Of a stretch of 38,246 nucleotides of DNA, positions 16,417 through 24,739 are shown piece after piece (the stretch's first letter is position 1; each line of letters opens with the position of its first letter). Where the stretch lies: contig CAVGIM010000024.1 in assembly GCA_963629575.1 (NCBI GenBank), positions 1 through 38,246 of the forward strand. Reading direction: 5' to 3'. Made by a program: the position numbers and the translations under genes. Source of the stretch: Hallerella sp963629575. GTDB taxonomy: Bacteria; Fibrobacterota; Fibrobacteria; Fibrobacterales; Fibrobacteraceae. The notes beneath the pieces are model-generated. The model saw nothing but the letters and a program-made list of their open reading frames with translations, was not told where the DNA came from and did not search any database.

Positions 16417-17265
16417 ATGATCAAGGAATTCGCTCCGGCAAAAATCAACCTCTTTCTGGATATCCTTTCAAGGCGTCCCGATGGCTATCACGATCTGGGA
16501 ACGCTTTTCCAGACCATTGCCGTCGGCGATGAACTTTCCGCCGAAGAGACGAGAGATTTGCGGATAACGGTTCGCTACAATGTTCCGCAGACCTATCCTC
16601 TCGAAGAAGACCTGGTCTATCGGGCGGCGAATCTTTTGCGGGAAACCTTTGGCATCCAACGCGGAGTTGACTTCTATCTGGAAAAAAGGATGCCGCTCGG
16701 TGCGGGGCTGGGCGGAGGCAGCGCCGATGCCGCCGCCGCGCTTCGGTTGTTAAACCGCCTCTGGGAGTTGAATCTTTCGTTCGATGAGATGGAAAGGCTC
16801 GGTGCGAAACTCGGAGCGGACGTGCCGTTTCTTGTCCGTGGGGGAAGCGCGCTTGCCGAAGGGATCGGAGACGTTTTGACGCACCTGAAGCCGCTGGAAC
16901 TTCCGGAAAATGCGGCCTTGCTGGTCGCGACCCCGAAATGCGCCGTTCCGACAAAGGCGGCTTACGCAGGCTGCGTCCCCTCGGGAAATTTCCGGTGGGA
17001 AACCTATCGGCAATCGGATTTTCGGAATTTTCGCGAGTTCGCCTTCAACAAGTTCGAAGAAAGCGTCTTTCCCCGGTTTCCCATGATTTCTCGGATGAAG
17101 ACGCTGCTTGAAAATGCCGGCGCGGAATTTGCGCTGATGTCGGGTTCGGGGGCTTCGGTCTTTGGACTCTTCGAAAACAGGTCCCTGGCAAAGAAGGCTG
17201 TTCGACTGGTGGATTCCGAGTCCCGATTTGTCGCGGTCACGCAATTTTTTCCGGGATTTTTTTGA
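16417..17265 (+). CDS. ispE: 4-diphosphocytidyl-2-C-methyl-D-erythritol kinase
   Basis: GHMP-family kinase of the MEP (non-mevalonate) isoprenoid pathway; it phosphorylates CDP-methylerythritol. The product has 282 residues, normal length. FAPAKINLFLDIL is at the N-terminus, the glycine-rich ATP loop PLGAGLGGGSADAAAAL at about 91-107, and the C-terminal GHMP motif LMSGSGASVFGLF at about 240-252. A weak ACAGG lies before ATG 16417. Isoprenoids feed undecaprenyl phosphate for glycans and menaquinone (see mqnE), a general metabolic link only. Confidence 0.95.
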   Translation: MIKEFAPAKINLFLDILSRRPDGYHDLGTLFQTIAVGDELSAEETRDLRITVRYNVPQTYPLEEDLVYRAANLLRETFGIQRGVDFYLEKRMPLGAGLGGGSADAAAALRLLNRLWELNLSFDEMERLGAKLGADVPFLVRGGSALAEGIGDVLTHLKPLELPENAALLVATPKCAVPTKAAYAGCVPSGNFRWETYRQSDFRNFREFAFNKFEESVFPRFPMISRMKTLLENAGAEFALMSGSGASVFGLFENRSLAKKAVRLVDSESRFVAVTQFFPGFF

Positions 17266-17272
17266 CGATGTC

Positions 17273-17303
17273 TTGCGGGCGTTCTAAAGTTTTGCTATCT
17301 TTG
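17273..17303 (+). promoter_or_regulatory. tRNA-Gln promoter (TTGCG-N18-TATCTTTG)
   Basis: TTGCG (17273-17277), an 18-nt spacer and an exact TAnnTTTG box (17296-17303) lie 10 nt upstream of the tRNA. Spacer length matches the other two tRNA promoters. Confidence 0.7.
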
Positions 17304-17313
17304 TAGTCCCCTT

Positions 17314-17386
17314 TGGGGTATCGTCAAGTTGGTAAGACAACAGATTTTGATTCTGTTATTCGTTGGTTCGAGTCCAGCTACCCCAA
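17314..17386 (+). tRNA. tRNA-Gln (anticodon UUG)
   Basis: A 73-nt cloverleaf with acceptor TGGGGTA/TACCCCA, anticodon stem ACAGA/TCTGT and loop TTTTGAT, giving anticodon TTG. T-arm GGTTCGAGTCC, discriminator A, no encoded CCA. The next gene begins 31 nt later without a clear terminator, so the tRNA may be processed from a joint transcript with the L25 gene. Confidence 0.95.
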
Positions 17387-17417
17387 TAGGTTTTTTTATT
17401 TTTTTCTTGGAGATAAA

Positions 17418-18092
17418 ATGCAACTTACAACACTCAAAGCAACCTCGAGAGTAGCGGGATCGTCTCGCGCGACTGTCCGTCTTCGCAAGGCGGGTCAGAT
17501 TCCGGCGGTCTATTATGGTAAGGGTCAAGAGGCGGTAAGTATTAGCGTGAATGCCCAGGATGTCGCGAAAATTCTCGCTCCGGGCAAACGCTATACCCTT
17601 CTGGACCTTGAAATCGATGGCAAGGCGGGCAATCCTGCCGTCGTCTATTCCTACCAGAAGGACTCCATTTCCATGCGTATCGAGCATATCGACTTTCTGA
17701 AGATTGACGAGGCTTCGCCGGTGACGGTTCGCGTTCCGGTCGTTCTCGAAGGGCTTCCGATCGGTGTGAAGAACGAAGGCGGTCTTTTCTCACAGATTAC
17801 GCGCTTTGTCAAGCTGAACGCGGTTCCGGAGAAGATTCCGGCGAATGTCAAGTTCGACATTTCCGCTTTCCACGCGGGTGTCACTTTCTACGCGAAGGAT
17901 CTCAAGCTCGAAGGTGTCGAACTGGCCTCTCCGGCTCGTACGGTCATCTTCACCATCTCGACAAAGGCGAGAGCGGCGAAGATCGAAGCGGCGGAAGAAG
18001 CGCTCTTGGCGAGCAACGCCACGGCAGCTCCTGCCGCTGCCGCAACCGATGCGGCGCCTGCAGCCGCTCCGGCAGCCGACGCGAAGAAGTAA
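17418..18092 (+). CDS. rplY: 50S ribosomal protein L25 (CTC form)
   Basis: 5S-rRNA-binding ribosomal protein of the L25/general stress protein Ctc type. It has 224 residues: an N-terminal L25 domain (about 1-90, with RKAGQIPAVYYGKGQ) and the extra TL5/CTC C-terminal domain (about 95-185, with VPVVLEGLPIGVKNEGG and VPEKIPANV). An Ala-rich tail ends in DAKK. ATG 17418 with TTGGAG upstream is the real start; the open frame extends back into the tRNA, which cannot be coding. No pth gene follows, unlike many genomes. Confidence 0.95.
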   Translation: MQLTTLKATSRVAGSSRATVRLRKAGQIPAVYYGKGQEAVSISVNAQDVAKILAPGKRYTLLDLEIDGKAGNPAVVYSYQKDSISMRIEHIDFLKIDEASPVTVRVPVVLEGLPIGVKNEGGLFSQITRFVKLNAVPEKIPANVKFDISAFHAGVTFYAKDLKLEGVELASPARTVIFTISTKARAAKIEAAEEALLASNATAAPAAAATDAAPAAAPAADAKK

Positions 18093-18110
18093 TCGATTCC
18101 GTTGGATTTC

Positions 18111-18141
18111 AAAAAAAGGCTCGCTGTCAAGCGAGCTTTTT
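18111..18141. terminator. bidirectional terminator between rplY and the SUMF1-like gene
   Basis: GCTCGC/GCGAGC stem (18119-18136) flanked by seven A on the left and five T on the right works on both strands. It serves the converging rplY and SUMF1-like genes. Confidence 0.85.
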
Positions 18142-18195
18142 CGTTGTGCAAGTGGAATTGCCAGAAATCGGTGAGTGCCTCTTTCCGTCTAAAAA

Positions 18196-19341
18196 CTAGG
18201 GATTGGCGTCCACACAGCAGCGGAAGCCGACGAAATTATATTGGTTTTGCGGATAAAAGCTGTATTTCGTGTCGGTGCACTTGCTTTCGTTTTGCGTGTC
18301 CCAGGCTCCACCGGCGACTAGATACCTGTTCGGCATTTCCTTGGCGGGAGTGTCCGTCCATTCCCACAGGTTTCCGTTCATGTCATACATGCCATACCAG
18401 CTGCGGCATTCTTCCTTGCGCCCGGCGCGTCTTGCCGACTTGGTGTTGGTGTTGCACTTGAACGGCTTGTAAGAGGCTCCATAGGAGTAGCGGAATCCGT
18501 CCTTGCCCTTGCAGGCGGCGGACCATTCGTCGAATCGGCACAGGCGCTTTCCCGCCTGTTCGCATAGCCTTGCCGCTTCGTCATGGGAAACCATGTCCTT
18601 GACAACGGCTTCCGGCTCGTTCGGGTATTCGTAGGCATCGACGCAGACGGTCTTTCCGTTTACGGGGACCGGATAGGCGTTCTTGCCGCACTTGTTGTCG
18701 CTCGCCATGTCGTAATGGACGCTTTGCCATGCGGAACGGTTTCCGGCGGAATCTTCGGCGAGGTAAAAGACGTCACCTGTCTTGTTGTATGTGACGGGAT
18801 GCGTCAGCTCCTCGACGCTTGTCGTGTCTCCAATGGAATAGAACGTCTTGCACTTGATTTCGTCGCACTTGACCTTTAGCTGAATCGGTTCGTAGTAACG
18901 CCCGGTCGGAGGAACGATTGTCGCTTCGGGCGGTATGGAGTCCCGGTTCGCGTAGGCGATACTGTCTGCCTTGCGGAGGCTGTCCGCCTTTTGGATGCTG
19001 TCGAGAATGGCCCTTTTCGCTTGCTCGATGCTGTCCTTGTTCGGCTTCGGCTCGTTTCTGCGCCTGACGGTTTCCTTTCTTGTTGTCTTGGGTACGGTGT
19101 CTGTCGCTTCTTCCCTGGGTTCGGGAACCGTGTCCTGGATGGCGATTGAAGCCTCTCCTTCGGGAATTTTCGGGGCGAGAGTCTCGTCGCTTTTCGGAGC
19201 GTTCTGCACTTCGTCTTTCATTTTCGAAAGTTCGCATTGGACGACAAACAGCGCAAAGAGAAGAAGGACCATCAGGATCGATACGGTCAAGCGGTTGCGC
19301 TTCTTTTTGCGGCTTTCGCGATAATTCTGGTTCTGTTCCAT
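18196..19341 (-). CDS. membrane-anchored SUMF1/FGE-like protein
   Basis: A 381-residue protein. A basic start and one membrane helix (about 18-35) anchor it, leaving a large Glu/Lys/Pro-rich stalk (about 40-130). A chitobiase-C-terminal-like beta domain follows (PPTGRYYEPIQLKVKC, about 140-200). The C-terminal formylglycine-generating-enzyme-like fold (about 215-378) has GKRLCRFDEWSAACKG, MYDMNGNLWEWTD and VGFRCC. The catalytic Cys pair of true FGE is not evident: the GGAW segment has no cysteine at the first position. A sugar- or protein-binding role therefore seems likelier than sulfatase maturation; no sulfatase gene is nearby. It is the last gene of the proA-to-cdaA run, 26 nt after cdaA, with CCGGAG as ribosome binding site. 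Confidence 0.82.
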   Translation of the reverse strand: MEQNQNYRESRKKKRNRLTVSILMVLLLFALFVVQCELSKMKDEVQNAPKSDETLAPKIPEGEASIAIQDTVPEPREEATDTVPKTTRKETVRRRNEPKPNKDSIEQAKRAILDSIQKADSLRKADSIAYANRDSIPPEATIVPPTGRYYEPIQLKVKCDEIKCKTFYSIGDTTSVEELTHPVTYNKTGDVFYLAEDSAGNRSAWQSVHYDMASDNKCGKNAYPVPVNGKTVCVDAYEYPNEPEAVVKDMVSHDEAARLCEQAGKRLCRFDEWSAACKGKDGFRYSYGASYKPFKCNTNTKSARRAGRKEECRSWYGMYDMNGNLWEWTDTPAKEMPNRYLVAGGAWDTQNESKCTDTKYSFYPQNQYNFVGFRCCVDANP

Positions 19342-19367
19342 GGAAAAATACTCCGGTAAAAACGGCG

Positions 19368-20180
19368 TTACTTCTTGCTAGCGGAAGCGCTTTCGAAAAG
19401 ATTGTGCCAATGACGCTTGATTTCCTCTTCGACTTCCTTGGGACTGAGCTTGCGACGGAGAGTGGTTCGGTAGGCGATGGATATGTAGCCTGTTTCTTCC
19501 GAGACGACGATGACGAGAGCGTCGCTTTCCGCGGCGAGGGCTATCGCTGCGCGGTGGCGCATTCCGTAGGCAGAATCCTTTTCGGAAGAAATCGTCGGGA
19601 GCGGCAGAATGCAGCCCGCGGCGACAATCAATCGGCTGTTGAGGATAACCGCTCCGTCGTGTAGCGCGGAATTGGGGAAGAAGAGCGCGCGCAAAAGCCG
19701 GGAGCTGATTCGCGCGTTCAGAAGTTCTCCCGTGTCGGCGTAATTGCGGAGACCGACGCGGTTTTCGAGGACGATCAACGCACCGAACTGGTTCTTCGAA
19801 AGATCCTGGACCGCCGAACTGATTTCGCTCGCGACCTTGTCTAGACCGCTCTGGTGAAAAAAGAGCGTCTTCAGGTTCATGCGCGCCGCGGACTGTCCGA
19901 TTCGCGTGAGCGCGCCGCGGATTTCTGGCTGGAACAGGATGACGATGGCGATGATTCCCAGGGTCGCCAGGTTGCTGAGAATCCAGACGATTGTATGCAG
20001 CTCCCACCACTGCGCAAGAAACCAGACGATGAGGAGAAGTCCGCCGCCGATAAACATCTGTACGGCGCGCGTTCCCCGGAAGAGCAGAAAGACGTAATAG
20101 GCGACAATCGATACAAGAAAAATGTCGAGCAGGTCGGCAAAGCGGACATCGATGACATCGAACAGCTTAAACAGATTCAT
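19368..20180 (-). CDS. cdaA: diadenylate cyclase (CdaA/DacA type)
   Basis: Membrane enzyme making c-di-AMP from two ATP; c-di-AMP controls osmolyte and potassium balance and wall homeostasis in other bacteria. The 270 residues contain membrane segments at about 18-34, 40-57 and 62-83. The DisA-N catalytic domain follows with DGA (175-177) and RHR (208-210), both intact. The start overlaps the end of folP by 14 nt, so translation is coupled. No c-di-AMP phosphodiesterase or CdaR gene is nearby; the neighbour downstream is the SUMF1-like protein instead. Confidence 0.94.
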   Translation of the reverse strand: MNLFKLFDVIDVRFADLLDIFLVSIVAYYVFLLFRGTRAVQMFIGGGLLLIVWFLAQWWELHTIVWILSNLATLGIIAIVILFQPEIRGALTRIGQSAARMNLKTLFFHQSGLDKVASEISSAVQDLSKNQFGALIVLENRVGLRNYADTGELLNARISSRLLRALFFPNSALHDGAVILNSRLIVAAGCILPLPTISSEKDSAYGMRHRAAIALAAESDALVIVVSEETGYISIAYRTTLRRKLSPKEVEEEIKRHWHNLFESASASKK

Positions 20181-21057
20181 GTCGGAACGCCCCGAGGAGC
20201 TTTAGCGATTCGACCGCTTCGCGTACATCGTGAACGCGGATGACGGTTGCGCCCGAAAGCGCTGTCAAGATGCCGGAAACCACCGTGGGAATCAGTCTGT
20301 CGCTAGATTCGAGCCCGGGAATCTTTCCGATGTAGGATTTTCTCGACATCCCGTAGAGAACGGGAAATCCCGTTTCGACGAAAGTTTCGACGTTGGCAAT
20401 CAAGTCCAGATTGTTCTGGAGGTCCTTGCCAAATCCGATTCCGGGATCGAGACAAATCGTTTTCTCTTCCACGCCGAGCCTTGTCAGCTTTTGCGCCGCT
20501 TCGAGAAGAGAGTCCTTCACTTCGAGGACGACATCGCGGTAAGGCGTAAAGTCCTGCTGCATTGTGCCGAAATTTCCCCGCATGTGGTTGAGAACGCTCG
20601 AAGCCCCGGTCTCCGCAATGGTCCTTGCCATGTCCGGATCAAATTCCAGCGCGCTGATGTCGTTTACGATGTGGGCTCCGGCTTTCATGCTTTCGCGGGC
20701 GACTTCCGACTTGACCGTATCGACGGAAATCCAGAAGCTTTTCCGCGAGAGGAGCGGCACGAGCCTTTTCACCAGCGGTACGACCCTTTCGATTTCTTCG
20801 CTCGCGGAAACGTGCTTGGCTCCCGGGCGGGAACTTTCTCCGCCGATGTCGATGAACTGCGCGCCTTCGTCGAGAAGTTTCAACGCGTGTTCGTATGCTG
20901 CGTCGAGCGTGTTGTGCTTTCCGCCGTCAAAGAAACTGTCCGGTGTGACGTTGACGATACCCATGACGCTTGCGACCGGACGTCCCGAGACGAACGAATC
21001 CCCGATTTTCCATGGATTCGTGCGGACTTTTTCCAGATAGTCGCCAAAGCGGTTCAT
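20167..21057 (-). CDS. folP: dihydropteroate synthase
   Basis: Condenses p-aminobenzoate with the pterin pyrophosphate in folate synthesis (target of sulfonamides). It has 296 residues with VMGIVNVTPDSFFDGG (about 30-45), FIDIGGESSRPGA (about 72-84), GFPVLYGMSRKSYIG (about 225-239) and IRVHDV near the end, all typical. ATG 21057 overlaps the ftsH stop by 4 nt, and the gene's 3' end overlaps cdaA. The ftsH-folP-cdaA order resembles arrangements known in other bacteria. Confidence 0.96.
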   Translation of the reverse strand: MNRFGDYLEKVRTNPWKIGDSFVSGRPVASVMGIVNVTPDSFFDGGKHNTLDAAYEHALKLLDEGAQFIDIGGESSRPGAKHVSASEEIERVVPLVKRLVPLLSRKSFWISVDTVKSEVARESMKAGAHIVNDISALEFDPDMARTIAETGASSVLNHMRGNFGTMQQDFTPYRDVVLEVKDSLLEAAQKLTRLGVEEKTICLDPGIGFGKDLQNNLDLIANVETFVETGFPVLYGMSRKSYIGKIPGLESSDRLIPTVVSGILTALSGATVIRVHDVREAVESLKLLGAFRHESV

Positions 21058-23150
21058 GCTTTTTCTCCTTCGGCTCCGGCAACGGGCGTTGTCGGGATTA
21101 TCTGGGCGGGAACATTTTCGGGACGTCCCGGATCGGGTGGCGGCTCTTCTTCCTTTCGTTCCTGTTCGCGCTTCTTTGCCATTTGTTCCTGGAAAAGGTA
21201 GGTCCGGCTCTTCTTTGAGTGGTCGAGCTTTTCCCCGGCGACAACGCGATCGATTTCGTCCCGATCGAGAACTTCGTATTCGAAAAGGGCGTTTCCCAGA
21301 AGGTCGAGCTTTTCGCGGTTTTGGGTGAGCAGCTCGCGAGCTTTCTCGGCTAGTTTCTTGACTAGGCTGTTGATTGCCCCGTCTATCGCTTCCGCCATTT
21401 TTTCGGACATTTCCTTGGGCTTGCTGATTTCCCGTCCAAGGAAAATTTCGCCATCGTTTCGGCTGTAGCAGAGCGGGCCTATTTCGTCGTCAAAGCCCCA
21501 TTCGGTGACCATCTTGCGGGCGAGTTCCGTGGCGCGGGCGATGTCGTTGGAGGCACCCGTGCTCTGGTGGTTGAAGACGATGAGTTCGGCAAGTCTTCCG
21601 GACATGAGAATCATGATGTTCTCTTCGGCGCTTTCCCTTGACATGGAAACGCGGTCGCTTTCGGGAAGAGACATGGTGACGCCGAGTGCGCGGCCTCGTG
21701 GGATAATCGTTATCTTGTGAAGCGGATCGGCATGCTTGCAAAGAAGGGTCATCAGGGCATGTCCCGCTTCGTGGAATGCCGTGTGGCGCTTTTCTTCGTC
21801 CGACATGAGAAGCGTTCTGTGTTCCGCGCCCATGGCGAGCTTGTCTCGGGCTTCTTCGAAATCCTGCCTGGTCACTTTCTTGTTGTCAAAGCGCGCGGCG
21901 AGAAGTGCCGCTTCGTTTATCAGGTTTTCGAGTTCCGCACCGGCGAGCCCGGGGGTTCCGCGCGCGATGTCCTTGATATCGACGTCGCTTGCGAGGGGAA
22001 CCTTGCGTTTCTTGAGGTGGACTTTCAAGATTTCTTCGCGGCCGACTAGGTCCGGCAATCCGACGGTTATCTGCCTGTCGAAGCGACCCGGGCGGAGAAG
22101 CGCCTTGTCGAGAACGTCCGGACGGTTCGTCGCCGCAATCAGGATAACGCCTTCGTTCGCGCTGAAACCGTCCATTTCGACGAGAAGCTGGTTCAGGGTC
22201 TGTTCGCGTTCGTCATGACCGCCGCCGAGTCCCGCTCCGCGCTGGCGACCCACGGCGTCGATTTCGTCGATAAATAGGATGCAGGGAGCGTTTTTCTTTC
22301 CCATGTCGAACAGGTCGCGAACCCGTGCCGCGCCGACACCCACGAACATTTCGACAAAGTCCGAACCGGACATGCTGAAAAACGGAACGCCCGCTTCGCC
22401 GGCTACTGCCCGCGCAAGAAGAGTCTTGCCCGTTCCCGGAGGGCCGACAAGCAGCGCCCCCTTGGGAATGCGACCGCCTAGAGCGTCATACTTCTTGGGA
22501 TCCTTCAGGAACTGGACGATTTCTTCGAGATCCGCTTTCGCTTCGTCGCATCCCGCAACGTCCTTGAAGGTCGTCTTGGTCTTTCCGTTTTCGTTCAGCT
22601 GGCGAGCCTTGCTCTTGCCGAACGAGAACATTCCCATGCCGCCTTTTCCGCCGCCGGTCTGGCGCGCCATCATATACCAGAAAAACGCGATGAGGAGAAT
22701 GGCGGGGAGAAAGGCGAAAATTCGGTCAAGCCAGCTGGTCGTTTCGTGTTCAACGCGAACCTTGATGTGCTTTGTCTTTTCCCAGTTGTCGATCTGTTCG
22801 CTTGTCAGATTCAGGACGTGGCTCGAAAAGGCTATCGTGCCGCTCGGATTTTGCTTGTTTCGCGCAATTTTCGAAAGAAATCCCGCTTGCTTTTCGCTGT
22901 TCTCGAACTCTTCGGGCGTCATCGCGCGAGTGCCTTCTATCATGATGCCGTCGAGCGTGCGCTGCAATTTCAGGCTCTTGATTTCCGTCGTCGAATCGTT
23001 CATCATCGCAAAGAAGTCCGTTCGCGTGAGGTCTAGCGACGTGTCGTCATTGTAGAGACGCATAAAGAAAAGCGCCATCAGGAGCATTGTCGCTATCAGG
23101 AAAAAGTTCCTGTTCTGAAATGCGGAAGGCGCTTTGGGCTTATTACTCAT
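21054..23150 (-). CDS. ftsH: ATP-dependent zinc metalloprotease FtsH
   Basis: Membrane AAA+ protease for quality control and regulated proteolysis. The 698 residues have N-terminal helices at about 14-28 and 145-163 flanking a periplasmic domain. The AAA module has GPPGTGKT, ILFIDEIDAVGRQRGAG and the second-region-of-homology arginines in RPGRFDRQITVGLPD. The zinc site is HEAGH (H460, E461, H464). A Pro-rich C-terminal tail is present. ATG 23150 overlaps the tilS stop by 4 nt. Confidence 0.97.
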   Translation of the reverse strand: MSNKPKAPSAFQNRNFFLIATMLLMALFFMRLYNDDTSLDLTRTDFFAMMNDSTTEIKSLKLQRTLDGIMIEGTRAMTPEEFENSEKQAGFLSKIARNKQNPSGTIAFSSHVLNLTSEQIDNWEKTKHIKVRVEHETTSWLDRIFAFLPAILLIAFFWYMMARQTGGGKGGMGMFSFGKSKARQLNENGKTKTTFKDVAGCDEAKADLEEIVQFLKDPKKYDALGGRIPKGALLVGPPGTGKTLLARAVAGEAGVPFFSMSGSDFVEMFVGVGAARVRDLFDMGKKNAPCILFIDEIDAVGRQRGAGLGGGHDEREQTLNQLLVEMDGFSANEGVILIAATNRPDVLDKALLRPGRFDRQITVGLPDLVGREEILKVHLKKRKVPLASDVDIKDIARGTPGLAGAELENLINEAALLAARFDNKKVTRQDFEEARDKLAMGAEHRTLLMSDEEKRHTAFHEAGHALMTLLCKHADPLHKITIIPRGRALGVTMSLPESDRVSMSRESAEENIMILMSGRLAELIVFNHQSTGASNDIARATELARKMVTEWGFDDEIGPLCYSRNDGEIFLGREISKPKEMSEKMAEAIDGAINSLVKKLAEKARELLTQNREKLDLLGNALFEYEVLDRDEIDRVVAGEKLDHSKKSRTYLFQEQMAKKREQERKEEEPPPDPGRPENVPAQIIPTTPVAGAEGEKA

Positions 23151-24358
23151 AAGTTTCCTTTATCATGGGTAGGAATCCCGCCGATGCAGAGAATTCGATG
23201 TCCCTGCGAAAATAGGGGTATCGAATCTCTTGCGAAAAGCGGAACGCCGTTTTCTTCGAACCATTTCTTGAGCGTCTTCGGTTTTCCGCGGAGAGGCGCG
23301 TAAATGTCGCCGTTCTTTCGAAACCGCCACTTGCCGGAAATGGATTCCTTTTCCTTGAAAAAATACAAATTATGGGAAATGTCCGACCGCAATTCTCGGC
23401 AAAACCAAAGGATATGTCGGGACTTTTCGAAGAGCAGGGTCTTTTTCCGATTGGCAAAGTTCGAAAGAAAAGTCATTTGGGACGGATAGGGATAGCCGAG
23501 CGAGTCTAGCCAAAGGCGTAAAAGCGACGCCGTGCCGCCTGGATGGTCTTGAAAAATTCGCCTCAACGCGAAATCGTGCAGGGCGAGAACTTCCCTGTAG
23601 GGAGAAGTCCTTGCGGGAAATGGCCAGAGCCTTGGCGGAACTAGATAGGGGGAAAAGCTTTCCTGCAACTTCTCTAAAATGCTTGGGTAGGCGTGTCGGG
23701 AAAGTTTGGCGATTCGGGAAAGCCTGTCGATAGCCAGCGAATCTTTTTCGGCGATTGCCGGGAGCAGACGCTTGCGGATGGAATTCCGGGCAAAGGATTC
23801 GTCCGCATTGCTTTCGTCTTCTCGAAAATTCAGCCGAAAAGTCTTTGCGTAGGCGAGAAGCTGTTCCTTCTTGACGGAAAGGAACGGTCGGACGATGCCG
23901 TCTTCTCGACAGGGCTGTATGCCTTGAAGCCCCTTGAGGTTCGTTCCGCGCAAAATCCGCATCAGGATGGTTTCCGCCTGGTCGTTTGCATGGTGCGCCG
24001 TGAGGATTTGTTCGGCGCGAATGTCCGGTCGCCTGGCGATTTCGTGCAAGGCCCTGTAGCGCGCGATTCGAGCGTTTTCTTCGAGGGAACCGCTCGATTT
24101 CAGGAGTTCTCCGTCAAGATGTCTGAGAAAGAAGGGAACGCTTAGCCGATGCGAAAGATTTCGTACAAATTCGGCGTCGCGGTCGGCGTTTTCCCGAAGA
24201 CCGTGGTGAATGTGCGCAATGCCAATCCATGCGAAACGCAGAGTCTCTCGATTTCGAACAAAATAATCGGCGAGGCATACGGAATCCAGACCGCCTGACA
24301 CGGCGAGAAGAATTCGCCTGCCTTCAAAATCTTCGCTTGAAACCGAAAACGCGCCCAA
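23147..24358 (-). CDS. tilS: tRNA(Ile)-lysidine synthetase
   Basis: Modifies the wobble C of tRNA-Ile(CAU) to lysidine so that it reads AUA. The 403-residue product has the PP-loop SGGLDS at 21-26, with HIHHGLRENADRDAEFV and LTAHHANDQAETILMRILRG downstream, all diagnostic. No ATG precedes the PP-loop; a TTG at 24358, 6 nt after the hisI stop, is the only reasonable start, so low initiation or coupling to hisI is likely. Its end overlaps ftsH by 4 nt. tilS-ftsH adjacency is common in bacteria. Confidence 0.92.
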   Translation of the reverse strand: MGAFSVSSEDFEGRRILLAVSGGLDSVCLADYFVRNRETLRFAWIGIAHIHHGLRENADRDAEFVRNLSHRLSVPFFLRHLDGELLKSSGSLEENARIARYRALHEIARRPDIRAEQILTAHHANDQAETILMRILRGTNLKGLQGIQPCREDGIVRPFLSVKKEQLLAYAKTFRLNFREDESNADESFARNSIRKRLLPAIAEKDSLAIDRLSRIAKLSRHAYPSILEKLQESFSPYLVPPRLWPFPARTSPYREVLALHDFALRRIFQDHPGGTASLLRLWLDSLGYPYPSQMTFLSNFANRKKTLLFEKSRHILWFCRELRSDISHNLYFFKEKESISGKWRFRKNGDIYAPLRGKPKTLKKWFEENGVPLFARDSIPLFSQGHRILCIGGIPTHDKGNL

Positions 24359-24364
24359 GGGAAA

Positions 24365-24718
24365 CTATCGGATTTTGCTTGTCTTGAAAAAGCAGGAACG
24401 CGCTCCCGTGTGGCAGGCGACTTGCTTTCCGCGCATTTGGACCTTGAAGAGCAGGGCGTCGCTGTCGCAATCCGCAGACCATTCGACGACGGTCATCACG
24501 TTTCCGCTGGTATCGCCCTTGTGCCAGTATTCCTTTCTGCTTCTGCTCCAAAAGACCATTTCCCCGCATTCGAGCGTTCGGCGGAGCGCTTCCCGGTCCA
24601 TCCAGGCGAGCATCAGGACATCGTTCTTTTCCGCATCCTGGACGATTGCCGGTGCGAGCATCCTGTCGTCGCAGGGAACTTCAAATCGGACGCTTTCGAA
24701 AATTTCTTCCGGGGTCAT
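24365..24718 (-). CDS. hisI: phosphoribosyl-AMP cyclohydrolase
   Basis: Third step of histidine synthesis: opens the adenine ring of PR-AMP. The 117-residue protein is the stand-alone HisI form, without a fused HisE. The metal-binding motif DCDSD is at 83-87, with C102 in CHTG and C109 in SCF. A strong AGGAGGA lies before ATG 24718. It is 21 nt after proA. No other his gene is present, so this is a dispersed pathway gene carried in a mixed operon. Confidence 0.96.
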   Translation of the reverse strand: MTPEEIFESVRFEVPCDDRMLAPAIVQDAEKNDVLMLAWMDREALRRTLECGEMVFWSRSRKEYWHKGDTSGNVMTVVEWSADCDSDALLFKVQMRGKQVACHTGARSCFFKTSKIR

Positions 24719-24739
24719 CGAATCCTCCTGTCTCGGTTT

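Noticed and set aside
18196..19341. Active formylglycine-generating enzyme
   Set aside because: The expected catalytic Cys pair is not visible and no sulfatase gene is nearby.
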